The notes under the pieces were generated by a model. That model was not told where the DNA came from. It searched no databases and saw nothing but the letters and a program-made list of their open reading frames with translations. Positions 1 through 11,870 of a stretch of DNA of 64,000 nucleotides are shown here, piece after piece. The translations under genes and the position numbers were made by a program. The stretch spans positions 49,714,934-49,778,933 of the forward strand of contig OX104127.1 in the NCBI GenBank assembly GCA_944470555.2. The letters run 5' to 3'. Position 1 is the stretch's first letter. Each line of letters begins with the position of its first letter. Source of the DNA: Heterobilharzia americana. Taxonomy: Eukaryota > Platyhelminthes > Trematoda > Strigeidida > Schistosomatidae.

Positions 1-275
1 ACCTGGAAACATTGGACATCTGTTTCGTCCTAGTTCAGAACGCCTCAACAGTGCACACCTACGACTATGCCGGCGATCGAATCCAGACTCGTGGAGAACG
101 AGCTGACCACTCACCTACTGGGTGGGAGTTCGACGATTCACAGTTCCCTACTTCTATCAATTCGCGATATAGTGCAACTATTCACAAAAGTCTTCAGTTG
201 CATCCGATTCATTTCAAACTGGTTGACCGCACATTTTACAGTTTCCCATTAGAAATTCAGGATATCTTTCTCGAA
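1..275 (-). repeat. SINE-like hammerhead retroposon, copy 1
   Basis: This is a copy of a dispersed repeat seen eleven times in the window. Read on the minus strand, it has an upstream block, a tRNA-like box, then a hammerhead-like motif at 9-54. The GAAA box, the GTC cleavage triplet and part of stem I are visible. The 5' core reads TTGAGGC where CTGANGA is required, so this copy should not cleave. The left end is cut by the window edge. It resembles the tRNA-derived hammerhead repeats known from schistosomes (Sm-alpha type). That family name is an inference. Confidence 0.7.
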
Positions 276-290
276 GCAAGTCACTAATGC

Positions 291-647
291 GAGTTATGAG
301 TGTTTTATGTGTATGACGAATGTACTCTTAAAAATGATTCGGTGATTTTTATTCGTCTGTAGATTCTAATTTATAGGGCGAATAGAACACCACACGGATT
401 ATACTTCACTGTATAGATTCGTTTGTATTCAACCAAACTCAACAAAACAATATCAAGGAGTTGGGCACTTTTAAAAAAGAAAATCCCGCCATACTCACTA
501 TTTTGTAGGGATTTAAGTATTTACTTAAACAACACATATAATAATGTATTATTGCTTGTATCATACCGTCGTTGATTGGACCGAATTGATCAGTCTCTGT
601 TGGCATACGAGCTCCTGCGCGGATGCCTCGATATTGCCTGTGCTTTA
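291..647. other. No recognisable feature
   Basis: AT-rich single-copy-looking DNA. I saw no coding potential or repeat homology here. Confidence 0.5.
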
Positions 648-651
648 ATTA

Positions 652-855
652 TGTATAGTAATGATGGATAGTGACTACCAGTGGGATCCAGGATGCGCAT
701 TTCGTCCTATTTGGGACTCGCCAGCTGGACGTACCTGCCTCCCAGTGAACGATATCACTCACTGGGATGCAGGTACGTCCAGCTGGCGAGTCCCAAATAG
801 GACGAAATGCGCATCCTGGATCCCACTGATAGTCACTATCCATCACTACATATGA
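652..855. repeat. Near-perfect head-to-head palindrome of two Sm-alpha hammerhead domains
   Basis: The centre is GATATC at 751-756, and bases pair where coordinates sum to 1507. The two ~102-bp arms match except for about five positions, with no spacer. Each arm is the 3' part of an Sm-alpha-type repeat. The plus-strand hammerhead occupies about 777-821: stem I GTCCAG/CTGGAT, stem II GTCC/GGAC, GAAA at 804-807, and cleavage triplet ATC at 813-815. Its mirror image lies at about 686-730 on the minus strand. Both cores read CTGGCGA rather than CTGANGA, so the invariant A6 is G and activity is doubtful. Both strands contain short open frames only because of this symmetry. Confidence 0.9.
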
Positions 856-1499
856 TAATGAATTAAAGGTCTAGTGGGTAATACTGTGAAAAAAGGAACG
901 TATTCACAAAGGTTTATAGTAAAAAAAACTTGAAGAACCAAATAATTCAACCCAATCACAGAAGCAAATAAGGTTCGACTGATGAAATTAGGGTTCATAG
1001 GCGAAAAAGAAGGAGGCTGGATCATTAGGAATAGTATCGGTCTAAACATTAAGTCCCACTTTGTCAGTTTATTCCAGTACTTCTAAATCAACACTTGATT
1101 CAATGAGTAAAGAATAAGTCGCAATGAATACTCACCTTAATGCAAATGGAACAGTGTACATGCTGCTGCAAAGCTGTTCTCAAGCTTGTTCTCCAATGTG
1201 TATATCTAGAACTTTGATAATACACCTTTAGAAAGCTAAGCTTGGATTGGATAGTGTTCTATGAAAGCTACTTTCCTACTTTGGTTCCGTTTGTTTTGAA
1301 TTTCATAGGTGACAGATGACAATTCGAACCCTAAGTCAAGTAAGGTTCCAGCCAACTAGCATTTATCTGCGTGAACTATGACGGTGGGTCTCCTAGCCTC
1401 GTGGGCAAATTGCGTAATAACTGATCTAATTCTGCCAGTACACAGGACTAGACAAAATGAAGTTGATTGCCCTGCAGTGACCAACCAATGCAATTAGTA
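856..1499. other. No recognisable feature
   Basis: AT-rich DNA without recognisable coding sequence. 1310-1340 may hold a very eroded tRNA-like box B. Confidence 0.4.
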
Positions 1500-1700
1500 C
1501 AATCCTACATGAGGTCAATTGCAGACATAAAAGCTCAATAGTACTGTCTGTGACTGGAGCACTGGGCGACGTGGGTTTGAATCTCACCGTAGACATTAAT
1601 CACCTGAAGTTCGTAGAAATCCCTTGGTGAGGAGCGTCAACAGATCCAAAGTCGAGGTCAAGCAGAGTTTCCTGTCGATAGCCTCCAACCAACTAACACG
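1500..1700 (+). repeat. Eroded tRNA-like repeat, third family (copy 1)
   Basis: A box-B-like GGGTTTGAATCTCACC lies near 1575. It is followed by a block shared with 41290-41460, 45840-46065 and 58880-59010: a CTGANGAG-like word, a CAA spacer, a GAAAC-like word, then an AAGCAG..TTCCTG stretch. In this copy the ribozyme-like words are badly degraded (GTGAGGAG and CAAAG). It may be a degenerate SINE with a hammerhead ancestry; the assignment is tentative. Confidence 0.4.
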
Positions 1701-3290
1701 AAGTGTGTGTTTGGTTTTACTTGGATATCCGTCTCTCATTCGGATAAGACATGTAGACACCTTTTAAAATACACTTTCATCAAATTACACTTATGCATAT
1801 TAAAAGTCATTGAGTTAAACAAACTCTGCTTAGCACAATGAATGTGATCGGTTTCACAAAAGAATCTACATTGTAGACTAAGTTAGTCAACTTATTCAGT
1901 GGGATAGATTAGGATACGTGCTCAGTACTTCAGGCAATGACTTCATACTCATTTGGGATCATTAGCTTTTAAATCTTACTCAAGTTTCTTTAGCACTATA
2001 TGCATTCAACCTTTTTACGTTAGTGCAACCGGAAGTTCCACAACAAAGGCAGTCACAGTGAGGCGACAGTTCGACACCCACCTGATGAACTGCTCCCGAC
2101 AAACTTATAGAGAGGTTTAATACATGAGAAAACTGATTAAATACGTCTACATAGGTAAAACATTGCAATCTACCCAGCTTTTACAATAAAAACAGTAATT
2201 TTGAGGTCATATTTGGAAAGTTAAATATTCGTCATTAGTTAGATAAATTTATATAAGAATTTAGAAGGAACTCCGTATTGCACTTTATGCATGTTATGAT
2301 GACAAGAACGCCTGTTGATTACTTTTGATGACATTTCTTCAGAAGGTCATTGTGGATTGGACAGTGAGGTCCTTTTAAGGTAGGTAACAGAAACTAAATT
2401 CTTTGGTTTTTCTTGAAACTGAGATGGATTTACACAAGTGGCATGTATGAACTGTGTAGAACTTTTTGTCTTATATATGTCAACAAAGAAAACATTTGAA
2501 ACACTTCTTTATAGCACTAAGGTTAGGCTTATCTATGAAAGCTTTTTCTAGACTAATGTGCTAGTAGATGTTTCAGAAAGCCAATTTCTCAAGTGATTGA
2601 CAAAATATATTTCTTCTACCAAGATTAAAACTATCTTCTGAGGTTTCAAATAAACCTATGCATGTGACGAGTATACAAGCCGATAGTTTAGTTCACCTCG
2701 ATGTGTAACCATGCAATATATATGATTAACAGACTTCAGTCAGCACATAGAACTGAGTAACCAAACTGACTAGTTTCCAGAGATTGATTTGCTTGCATAC
2801 CCCGATCCAATATGGGGCAGGTCTTCTTCTGAAAACCTTAATAGTACAACATAATGTTTCAATGCTAACTGATCAGTCGGGGGGGAGGGGGTTCGAAACT
2901 TAAAGGGAATGCCAATCTCCTCACTGTTACAAATAAATTGTGCTGACGAGTCCAAACAGAACGAAACCCAGGCCAAGGACTTCATTCCGAATAACTCCAA
3001 ATATCTAACACTCGCTTCCCATTCTACTTGATTTGTGAAACTGTTTATACACCTGAAGCAAAGTAAGTGATCTCGGGAATCATTTCCAAGTGAAGTATTA
3101 TCACATCTGGCTGTTCACACGAGGACTTTTATTGACAATGATCACTGTATGTCCAATAAATTCCGGTCACATCATCAATACCAACGTATGACCAGATATT
3201 AATACATTGTGATTCAAGCTGCCACACCTCAAATCAGCACACCAAGCAACAAAGCAGTAAGATGAAAGATAAAGAAATGGAGAAGAATCG
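1701..3290. other. No recognisable feature
   Basis: AT-rich DNA with a G-rich patch at 2878-2892. No exon, RNA gene or repeat was recognised. Confidence 0.4.
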
Positions 3291-3291
3291 G

Positions 3292-4060
3292 TCAGAAACA
3301 GTAGAGAGCAGTGAAAGATAGGAAGGAGGAATAAGAAAATGCTGAATTTATTATGGTTATTAAGATGAAGATAATGTATGGATACGTCTCTTCTGGACGT
3401 TGGTAAGTGCTCCCGTGCAGTGTGACTATTTGGTCGATACGCCCACTGTCATGTATCGAGCCTATCTGGTTTTCTCGGGTTTGCTGTTTCAGAGCTCTAC
3501 TCAGATGACAAGTGACCTTAGGAGCTAGAATCTTAGGCACTATAGTCGTTGGGTAAAGTATCCTGTGGTTATCACAAGAGGACTTCTTGAAGACTAGGAC
3601 AATCAGTGAAGGAGATCAGTTCGAAGGAATCATATCTGACTCTCATATTCTGTGCAACGCACCAGTTAAATTGAACAATAATTCTCTACCACTGTCCTTA
3701 AATAGCTGCAGAACTAGTCCGTCTGTCACTGCTTCTCTTCCCCATTTCAGGTTACCTACAGCTTCATTGACTTCTGTAAGTGCTGGGGGTTCTACCTCGA
3801 TGTTTCATTCATGGTCCGACTAGACAGTGAGCAACGAAATATTATCTGAAGTCCAGTTAAACTGTTTCTTGAATTGTTCCTACCGTTGTTTAAGTTGCCT
3901 CTCCTGCGAGTGAAACACAGACTCATCCTTCTTCGCTATGGTCTCACTAACCACTAACAATTTCAGCCGTTTCTTTAGTAGTTCTAAATACCTATCTGGC
4001 TTTGTGTATCACCACTACACATTCCATCTGTTTAACCTTCATTGCCCAACACTGATCGTG
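3292..4060 (-). pseudogene. Degenerate RTE-type LINE fragment (reverse transcriptase part)
   Basis: On the minus strand, broken frames match the middle of the element at 35.7-39.6 kb. 3540 down to 3400 reads like the block in which RENQ, GRIDQI and FTL-type words sit (fingers and palm, upstream of the catalytic aspartates). 3823-3560 matches the segment around the AGPDGLPAE and CDNHRGISL words, and 4060-3980 resembles the QWWAAKAKEME linker. No catalytic YADD segment is present. It is an old 5'- and 3'-truncated copy with many stops and frameshifts, clearly more diverged than the other RTE copies here. Confidence 0.65.
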
Positions 4061-4120
4061 AACATTGAGTATACTTTATATCAGTCTACATTTGAGTTAC
4101 TTTCACTTTGACAAAACAAC

Positions 4121-4466
4121 TAGAAAACGTAAATTATCTGAACCGTGTAGTGTATTTGCGCAACACATTTCGAACTATCTGATCACACACGTACTTGTCA
4201 TAGGTATTTATATAAATATTCATGAAGATAAGGGGTGAGAAAATAAAAAAGGAGGTCAGGTAGGAAGGCTGAATTAAAGGCCGAATAACAATGAAAATCA
4301 ACAGAGCGAAAAATAATAGTACATCGAACTTGGTTTTCAATAGTTGAATTTACCAAGGAAGATTTAATGTGACAACAAACTGTTTATGAACACACAAAGG
4401 TGTTTTCAACTTTCTAATGGCTAAGGCCTCAACAAATTTAAGGATCACTCCCCAACATATTTTGTT
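4121..4466 (-). repeat. Left inverted arm of Penelope-like element
   Basis: This is a nearly exact inverted copy of 4882-5232. It contains the reverse complement of the last part of the endonuclease frame (words EALAIRKLKTPL) and the 3' untranslated region. The outer ends match to within a base or two around an ACGTTTTCT motif. Confidence 0.85.
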
Positions 4467-5232
4467 CATAGTCTGTCCCAAAGAAGGATGTCTTCATCAG
4501 CCTTCCGTACAAATGTGACTCTCATAGTGCAATCCTTAAGCAGAGACTTAAGGCTGATGTTAGAAGGACTTACTATGCAGCCACGGTTCGAGTGATAAAA
4601 ACCACGAAGCCCGTATATTCCCCCAAACCCCTACAGCATGTGAACAACAATGTCACATCCCACTGTATATACCAATTCAAATGTACATGTGGTGACACAT
4701 ACGTAGGGAGGACTACTGGTTCCATGCAAGTAAGGGCCTCGAACATATTCCAAAGTGGCTTCAGAAGCAAATTAAATCACCTGAACCTATAAATGTGGGT
4801 AGCAGACGTCCAAGTTCTTCGATCGCCAAACATATGTTTGAGACAGGCCACAGGATTGATATGGCTACTTCCTTTACACCTATTTGCAAAACATGTTGGG
4901 GAGGGATCCTTAAATTTGTTGAGGCCTTAGCCATTAGAAAGTTGAAAACACCTTTGTGTGTTCATAAACAGTTTGTTGTCACATTAAATCTTCCTTGGTA
5001 AATTCAACTATTGAAAACCAAGTTCGATGTACTATTATTTTTCGCTCTGTTGATTTTCATTGTTATTCGGCCTTTAATTCAGCCTTCCTACCTGACCTCC
5101 TTTTTTATTTTCTCACCCCTTATCTTCATGAATATTTATATAAATACCTATGACAAGTACGTGTGTGATCAGATAGTTCGAAATGTGTTGCGCAAATACA
5201 CTACACGGTTCAGATAATTTACGTTTTCTTAG
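4467..5232 (+). mobile_element. Penelope-like element tail with GIY-YIG endonuclease
   Basis: The plus strand carries the C-terminal part of a PLE protein. The linker (..KQRLKADVRRTYY..) is followed by the GIY-YIG core, with IYQ at about 4667 and CTCGDTYVGRT just after. After a one-base frameshift near 4738 the frame continues through SSIAKHMFETGHRID and EALAIRKLKTP to a stop at 4999. The reverse transcriptase is missing, so the element is 5'-truncated. PLEs are retroelements whose RT is fused to a GIY-YIG nuclease that nicks target DNA. Its 3' end (4882-5232) is the right arm of a large inverted repeat. Confidence 0.8.
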
Positions 5233-8200
5233 TTTGTCGGTTTATTTACTGAGGGAAATAATTGTTTTATTTCCACTTCTCGTTGTCTTCGGGGCTTTCA
5301 GACATGGATCCATTAACTTCAGTCACTTAAGTTTAGCAGAGTTTTGTTTAAAAATTCTCTGCAAAATAAATTTGGGCGTTTGAAAAAAGGCTACACATTC
5401 ACTTCTGTCAATCGGAAGTCATTAAAATTTGCTCATTGCAGTTTAAACTCTTCAGTACTGTGACTCAGTGGGTTACACATTAAATTATCAACTAATCGCT
5501 GACAGTCTGAACCTCTCTCACCTTTTAGCTCTCAGAATTGCATAGTATTATTTGTCTTTTCAAAGTGGGTGTGCTCATAGCCCAGTACATCACGCATACA
5601 TAGTTACTGAGTTCCTTTCTTAAAAGTAGTATATCGAAACACTTGTTTCGCCATTATTTCAATCTCATTTTACTTTCATTACTTGAGTCTTAAGGTTTAC
5701 GTAATGATCAGAGTTTGTTTCTACGCTTTCTTCGAATCAACTCTCAACTCTATGAATTTGATGCGTTATTTTTTCTTCCCGTTGTCTGATAGGTGTTTTG
5801 TGTGAATGTATGTGCGTATGCGCGTTACACACTTTGGCATGCGCTTCATTGATGATGAACATCACTAAATACGTGTTCTAGGCATAAAGCTTTTTCGTTT
5901 GTCAAATATCTTTCAGTAGTAAATTATAGGTCACGCTGAATTTTCATTTGAAATCCTTTGATTTCAATCTTCTTACTTGGCTAGTCGTCACATGAAGATT
6001 GCCAATCTGTAAAGGTAAAGCTAACGGTGAGTAAAGGTGAGAGAATCCATTATAAATAAATCTAGTCATCGAAATAATTATTCATGAGATGAAGTGATTA
6101 TTGACTGTTGTACACTGACAGACGAGTATCTCATCATCAGCCGAGTAATCACTGCATGTATGTACATGTTAGCATTGATAATGATGCTGTTATGGTAACT
6201 GCGATAAACACAGACGTGTGGATGTTTTTTATCGGTCTACAAAGTATGCGGAGATAGAAAGAGATAGAACATTTTGCATTCATCAGCTTGTTTGCATTTG
6301 AACCTCCTTACCTATCTACCTGTCATACACACGTATACACACACATACATGTGCATACAGACACACGTAGTCGTTTTAAATCAATTGAAAATGCGTACGC
6401 ATCGGAGAGAGGTGGAGAGAGAAGGGAGAAAGTGAGTAATTGTGGTTTGTCTTAGGATCCTGTCTAACTATAACTGACACTTCAGATAGCAATGTTATTC
6501 AGATACATCGCTCCTCTGTTTCGTGAATGTGATAGGCAGTTCGTAGCACTGCATTTACCGGATAAAATATTCTGATTTTTGCTGAGGCCAAGCTGGTACC
6601 ATTCGTCAGGAATTACTGCGAAAAAAAATAGCACTCAGAAAGTCAAAGATATTCAGATCAATTTTAAGAAAGTCCTCATTACGGTGGCAGGTTCTCATGA
6701 ATTGTACTAGTAATGCAGAATTCTTGGTCATTTAAGTGACGGATCACCGAAATTCACTTTAAAAATTCTTAAAACTGTGAGATAGTCGTGGTTAGCAGAT
6801 AGTTTGACAAACATTAGGATCGGGATTAACATTGACAAAACTTGGATCACAGAAGGACTTGAACAAGTGTCCTTAGTTGCCAAGTGTTGGGTTCGTTAAT
6901 TATCTGGAAGATAGATGCATAATTATGCCATTCAGTGTGATTGGCAGCTGGCCGTTAGGCGGTGGATGTGATCGAGAACCAGAACTGATATCCTTATTGA
7001 GACTCAAACTCAGCAACCGTCACCTCTGACGCCAGAGCAATATTCACTGTATGATTGAGTTATGACATCTATCTTGTTTAAGGGGTTTTAGCATCCCACT
7101 GAAATTCCTGGTCGTTCCAGAAATGCCTATTTTGAATCCCGAGGATAGTTATTGCAAAAATATGTAACCGATATCATACAACGAATGTACATGCAAATAA
7201 GGTTGGTCAATTCATTTCTGCATACCACCGACCGAAAAGACCAAAAATTTCAAAGTACATAATGTCTCCTGATCCTGCTACCTCATTTGCACACTGATTT
7301 AGAAATTACCTAGGTATAACAGACAGTCAGTTACCCGTAGATCACGGGCTTGAATCTCCTGCAATAACAGTCTGCTTACAATCCCAGTCAAAATTCGCTA
7401 AATATTCGACCTATATGTAATCTACAGAACCTAACAACTGTTTCAAGTGAATGATATTAAACACCCAAAAATAAAAACAGTCGAAACAATTTAAATGATT
7501 CCGAGTTCATGTCAGTTGTAAAAACACATTCCAAGAAAAACAATAAAACTTTCAAAGATTGTTTGCTGTTGTTATTGGCAACATGGTTAAGTGTTCTTGT
7601 TTAAAAGCGATTTGAACATTGAATATAGAAGTTGCCTTATGTAAACCACAATTATAAACCAGTAGAATGGGAAAATATAACCTTGGCGAACCTTATGGTT
7701 AACAATTATGCTGCAATATTTGTTTATCGTTGTTGGCAAAGGAAATATGGTCCGAATATCAGTCACATTAAGGGTTAGCGAAAACTCTTATCCTTCAAAT
7801 CCCTCTCACTGATAAGTAAAATCTGTGTTACACAGTAAAATGGATATTTTCCGCGTCGATGTAGGCGAACACCTGATCATTTATTTCAGCTAAAAGCATT
7901 ACTAACTCCTTGTCAACACTTATTCACTACTGACAATAAGAGGACATATAAACAAAAGTACATACTCTTCAGTGTGTTTTCTCAATAATACATAGTTGCC
8001 TCAATGAGTAGTATCGGCGTTATGGAGAGCTTGAAGAGTTTACTGGACTGTTATTCTCACATTATTGGTCAGTGTTACTGGAATCATCCAGCTGTTTTAC
8101 TTGACCTAGTTCTGAGGATAAAAAACACTTTACGCAACGTCACAATGATTGGATAACCACGAAACTATCACAATTTAGACTAAGTGGTACTAGAAACAGA

Positions 8201-8639
8201 AGGCAACAGTGAGAACAAAGTGATGATTACTGACTGAAGCTTCAGATCTCATAGCCGAAGATCAATGAAGTAATGTACGTGAAGGCTGTATAAGCTGAAT
8301 ATTTTCAAGCATCATGAAAATCGGCAGAATTTTATGACAAGCTCCCATCATCAAGTACTTACACAACTGCTAACATCAACTCCGTCATCAGTACAATATG
8401 AAATATATTAACAGTAATGCAAGAATCTCTGCCACCTACATTAGTTTCATTAAGAATTAAAATTCAGATTCTTTTCTAACGCTGAAGATTTGATGTAGTT
8501 AGAAACTTTTGTACTGATCAGCTGAATATCACGTTTAATTGTGGTTCGGTGTTCTTTCAGCCGTGGTGCTTCGTCACGGAGGTTTCATTGTCGGTTTTAG
8601 TGATATTCTGAGTACTAACCTGACAAAGAGGTTAGTGCT
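5233..8639. other. No gene recognised; scattered low-complexity and tRNA-like remnants
   Basis: Mostly AT-rich. There is a CA/TA-rich imperfect microsatellite at about 6325-6368. Eroded tRNA-like box-B words occur near 6995-7030 and 7335-7365 (for example GGGCTTGAATCTCC). No protein-coding similarity was seen. Confidence 0.4.
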
Positions 8640-8674
8640 GAGCATGTCACCAAGCCTGGTGGTGAAATGTCCAT

Positions 8675-8900
8675 GACAAAAACTTCAAAGCACCCATGAC
8701 CCCACTCGAACCCATGGCCTTCAGATTCCGCGGCCAGCACGTTGCTATTCAGGCAGTGGGTAGGAATCCAGTGCTCCACATTTTCCTACCTCTGTCAGTT
8801 CACGATATAGCTTGACGTTTGTCCGACACCGTCGCTGAATATTTGTCCTCACGTCCAACTTGGTTTGCCCCACCGGTCACAGCTCACTGAAACTTCGCTA
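8675..8900 (-). repeat. SINE-like hammerhead retroposon, copy 2
   Basis: Minus-strand copy retaining the upstream block and the tRNA-like box (8700-8760, with the GCGGCCAGCACGTTG word typical of this family). The hammerhead end is lost or unrecognisable. It faces copy 3, 180 bp downstream, in opposite orientation. Confidence 0.7.
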
Positions 8901-9059
8901 AATCTCATCAAGACTAGGTCACTAAAGAGCACTAGCTTTTCAATGGCTTACCAACTGTTATCATTCCATGACGAATATCTACTCAAAATCAATCAAGTAA
9001 TGACCACAAATCTCCATGCTGAATGAATTAATGTCCAACGTTCATTAGCGAAACACTTC

Positions 9060-9395
9060 TATATCAGGTTTCACGATGTTCTAACGAGAAATCGTGACCG
9101 GTGTGGCGAACCAAGTCTATCGTGAGGAAAAATACTCAACAACTACATTGGATGAAGGTCGCACCATATCTTGGAGTGACAGGAGTAGGAAAATGTAGAG
9201 TATGGGATTCTGACGCAGTCTCTGGGTGGTAATGGAGTTGCCGCAAGACCGTAAGGTCTTGAATTCAAACCCGGTGGGGTCATGGGTGCTCACTGGTGAG
9301 GGGTCTAATACTGAGACGAAGCACCTTTCCACTTCTCACAGGTGTTGAATGGTTCCCCAACTGATGTCAGACCACTATGACTAGCAACCTGATAT
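9060..9395 (+). repeat. SINE-like hammerhead retroposon, copy 3
   Basis: Plus-strand copy with tRNA-like box (TTGAATTCAAACCCGGTGGGG near 9255-9280) and a hammerhead remnant at about 9285-9335. The remnant core is GTGAGGGG, followed by ACGAAG, so both conserved boxes are mutated. The end words ACTGATGTCAG and the tail match the other copies. Confidence 0.75.
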
Positions 9396-10450
9396 CATTT
9401 TTATCATTAAGTAGCCAAAATTGACAGGAATGTTGGAAATTAGTCAAAATGTGACAGAAATCTGAGTTAGAAATTGTTTTGTATGACGAAATATATGAGA
9501 TGCCAAGTGCGATCAAAAGGAATATAGAAATAAGAATGAGTAGATAAACTACGTAGGAAATGAACTGTATGAAAAGACATTGGTTTCAAAGATGGGGAGT
9601 CAAAAGTATAAAGCAAAAGTAGCTGAACGAGTCTATTTTGTGTGCACAGCTAAGAATTTATCATGTGGGTAGAGAAAAGTTAAGTGATCTAAAGATTACG
9701 AAGAGATTTGCCATTTTAAAGATTTCCTATGGCTTTGTTAATGACTCCTGATGACAAACTCCTCAAAACAGAATGACATGTTACGGTGCGTTCATGTATA
9801 GGTATTTTTATCACTCTGTTGTCATATCTTTTCAACGGAACTTCATGATGCTCCTAAATGCTTTCGCTTAAAACCTGTGTCGAAGGGTCTACGTGGTCAG
9901 GTGAACAGATTTATGTACACCGTAATAATTTTCTTTAGACAGAAAACTGCATTTATATCGGCTGGACCAGTGTAAAAGTGGACAATTAGTTTTCATATCA
10001 CTGCAGAAACCATTTCAGTTCCTCAGAAAACTGTAGATATGTAAATTAACGATGGTGCTGGTTTCTTGTTAGGAGTAATATTTCTAAAAATAGACAGGAG
10101 TAAATCCCAATTTCACCATAATCAATCATCTCGACGAAGAATTTTTTCAATGACACGCGCGAATATTTTTGGTTACTACAAGTGGCATTTACAGTTACGC
10201 TAATATTTCATAGGATGACGTCAATTTGAAGATCAACATGACTAGCATAGATAGCTAGAGAACTTGAGACCGTTTACTACCAATCAATTCTATTTTTAGG
10301 CGGAAATGCATAAACACTGATAACTCAGTGAAACAAAACCTTTTTTCTCAAATCTCAATGAACTGTAAGTTGCCACGTTTAAAAACCATTATTCATGGAT
10401 AGGTTTTGAAATCGTTAACTTCAATTTGGTGCTTGTCAGTAAATGGCCAT
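9396..10450. other. No recognisable feature
   Basis: AT-rich sequence. Nothing coding or repetitive was recognised. Confidence 0.4.
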
Positions 10451-10549
10451 TCACTCACTCACTCACTCACTCACTCACTCACTCACTCACTCACTCACTC
10501 ACTCACTCACTCACTCACTCACTCACTCACTCACTCACTCACTCACTCA
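10451..10549. repeat. (ACTC)n microsatellite
   Basis: About 25 uninterrupted TCAC units, followed by a short (AATC) run at 10555-10572. The open frame through it (threonine-histidine-serine-leucine repeats) is a by-product of the repeat. Confidence 0.97.
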
Positions 10550-10573
10550 ACCAGTCAATCAATCAATCAATCA

Positions 10574-11639
10574 CCCAGTTATTATTAGAAGTATCATGAT
10601 CTTGATGTAAACCAGTGTTTATACAACTGAAGCAATTGTACGGTCTTCAGTAAGCAAAATCGTGTTGTAAAGCTGATGAACAGCAGTAACATGCAATAAA
10701 CAACATTTCCGTTTGTATAAACTGAACAATAAGTTGAATGATTTTTGTCCATTCATACTACTAAGTAGTTGAAATGATGAAATTAACCTGGCTAGTAGGC
10801 TTTTCATTGCAGCGACGCTTTTGTCAGCAGGAGACGGTTGTGCATCTGAAGAATATGATGAACTGAAATGATGAAATTTATTCTCATCACTTCAGCGTCT
10901 TTTTCGCATTTTCTTTATTTCTTCTGTGGTATCAACTATGCATTAGTGGTGTTGGTATATTAGCAAAAAAATCAATAAACTGTTTCACACAACAGAAAAA
11001 GGATCTACATGAAAATTAAGCTAAAAGTTGGAAAGATGGTGCTGAAAAGTAATATCTACGGGTTCATTCAATCGGTCTACTTCAAGTTGATAAATCAGTT
11101 TAAAAAAATTATTCTGACCTTCGCTTTATAGTATGTCTGTCTAAAGATACCATTAAGTATTTGTCCAAGCGTCAAACTATGACATTCATCTATATTTGAG
11201 AGCTTGATAGACCTCTGTTTCTTCGAGACAGAAACAACCGTCTTTCTGGGTTCCGCAACAGCTTTTTACTGTCAGAAATATTTTCTTGGATACTGATTCT
11301 CATGTAACGTTTCTGCTAGCCGCCTTATCTTTCCTTCCAAAGTGTCTCCTCATGAATCAGAACCTAGCTAGAATTCGCCTATATTGAAATGGACAGAAAC
11401 AATGACAATTTAGATGCAGTCCTGTTCAAGTAAGTTCTTCATGGATAGCTTACACAACTGAGGCAAATTATTTCTTCCTAATTAAACCTGCCAGTTACTA
11501 ATGCGTTATGACTGAGAGTATTTAGGTTCAGTAGGGTTACTGAATAAATTTGAACTTAGTTGTTTAATGTTAGGTCTTTGGGATTAGTTAATAGGAAGTC
11601 CTGAATCTAGGTTTCGTCAGCGTGACATATCTGTTACTA
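10574..11639. other. No recognisable feature
   Basis: AT-rich sequence, no recognised gene or repeat. Confidence 0.4.
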
Positions 11640-11870
11640 TACAAGGTTCAAACCCACATCTCCCAGTATTGGAGTCAGAAACCCTACCACAGAGCTATTC
11701 AAGCCATGGCTGACCTATAGGAGTGGACCACATACCTTCACTATTCACTTTGGAGGTAGAACGACCGACTCCACTGAGATGCGCAATTTGCAGAGAAACT
11801 TGGCTGTTGTATGCGTTAACATGCAACCCATATTAGGCTGGGATAAATCAAAGTCTTTATGAGCGATATG
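11640..11870 (-). repeat. Eroded tRNA-like retroposon remnant
   Basis: Read on the minus strand, a box-B-like GGTTTGAACC word (11645-11656) is followed by a block shared with 58555-58600 (the plus-strand word GTCAGAAACCCTA). Only remnants of a SINE-type repeat can be claimed. Confidence 0.35.

Noticed and set aside
649..855. Two mirror-image 65-codon proteins beginning MMDSDYQWDPG
   Set aside because: The same peptide on both strands results from the palindrome of hammerhead sequence, not from a gene.
10406..10588. 60-codon frame of Thr-His-Ser-Leu repeats
   Set aside because: It is the translation of the (ACTC)n microsatellite.
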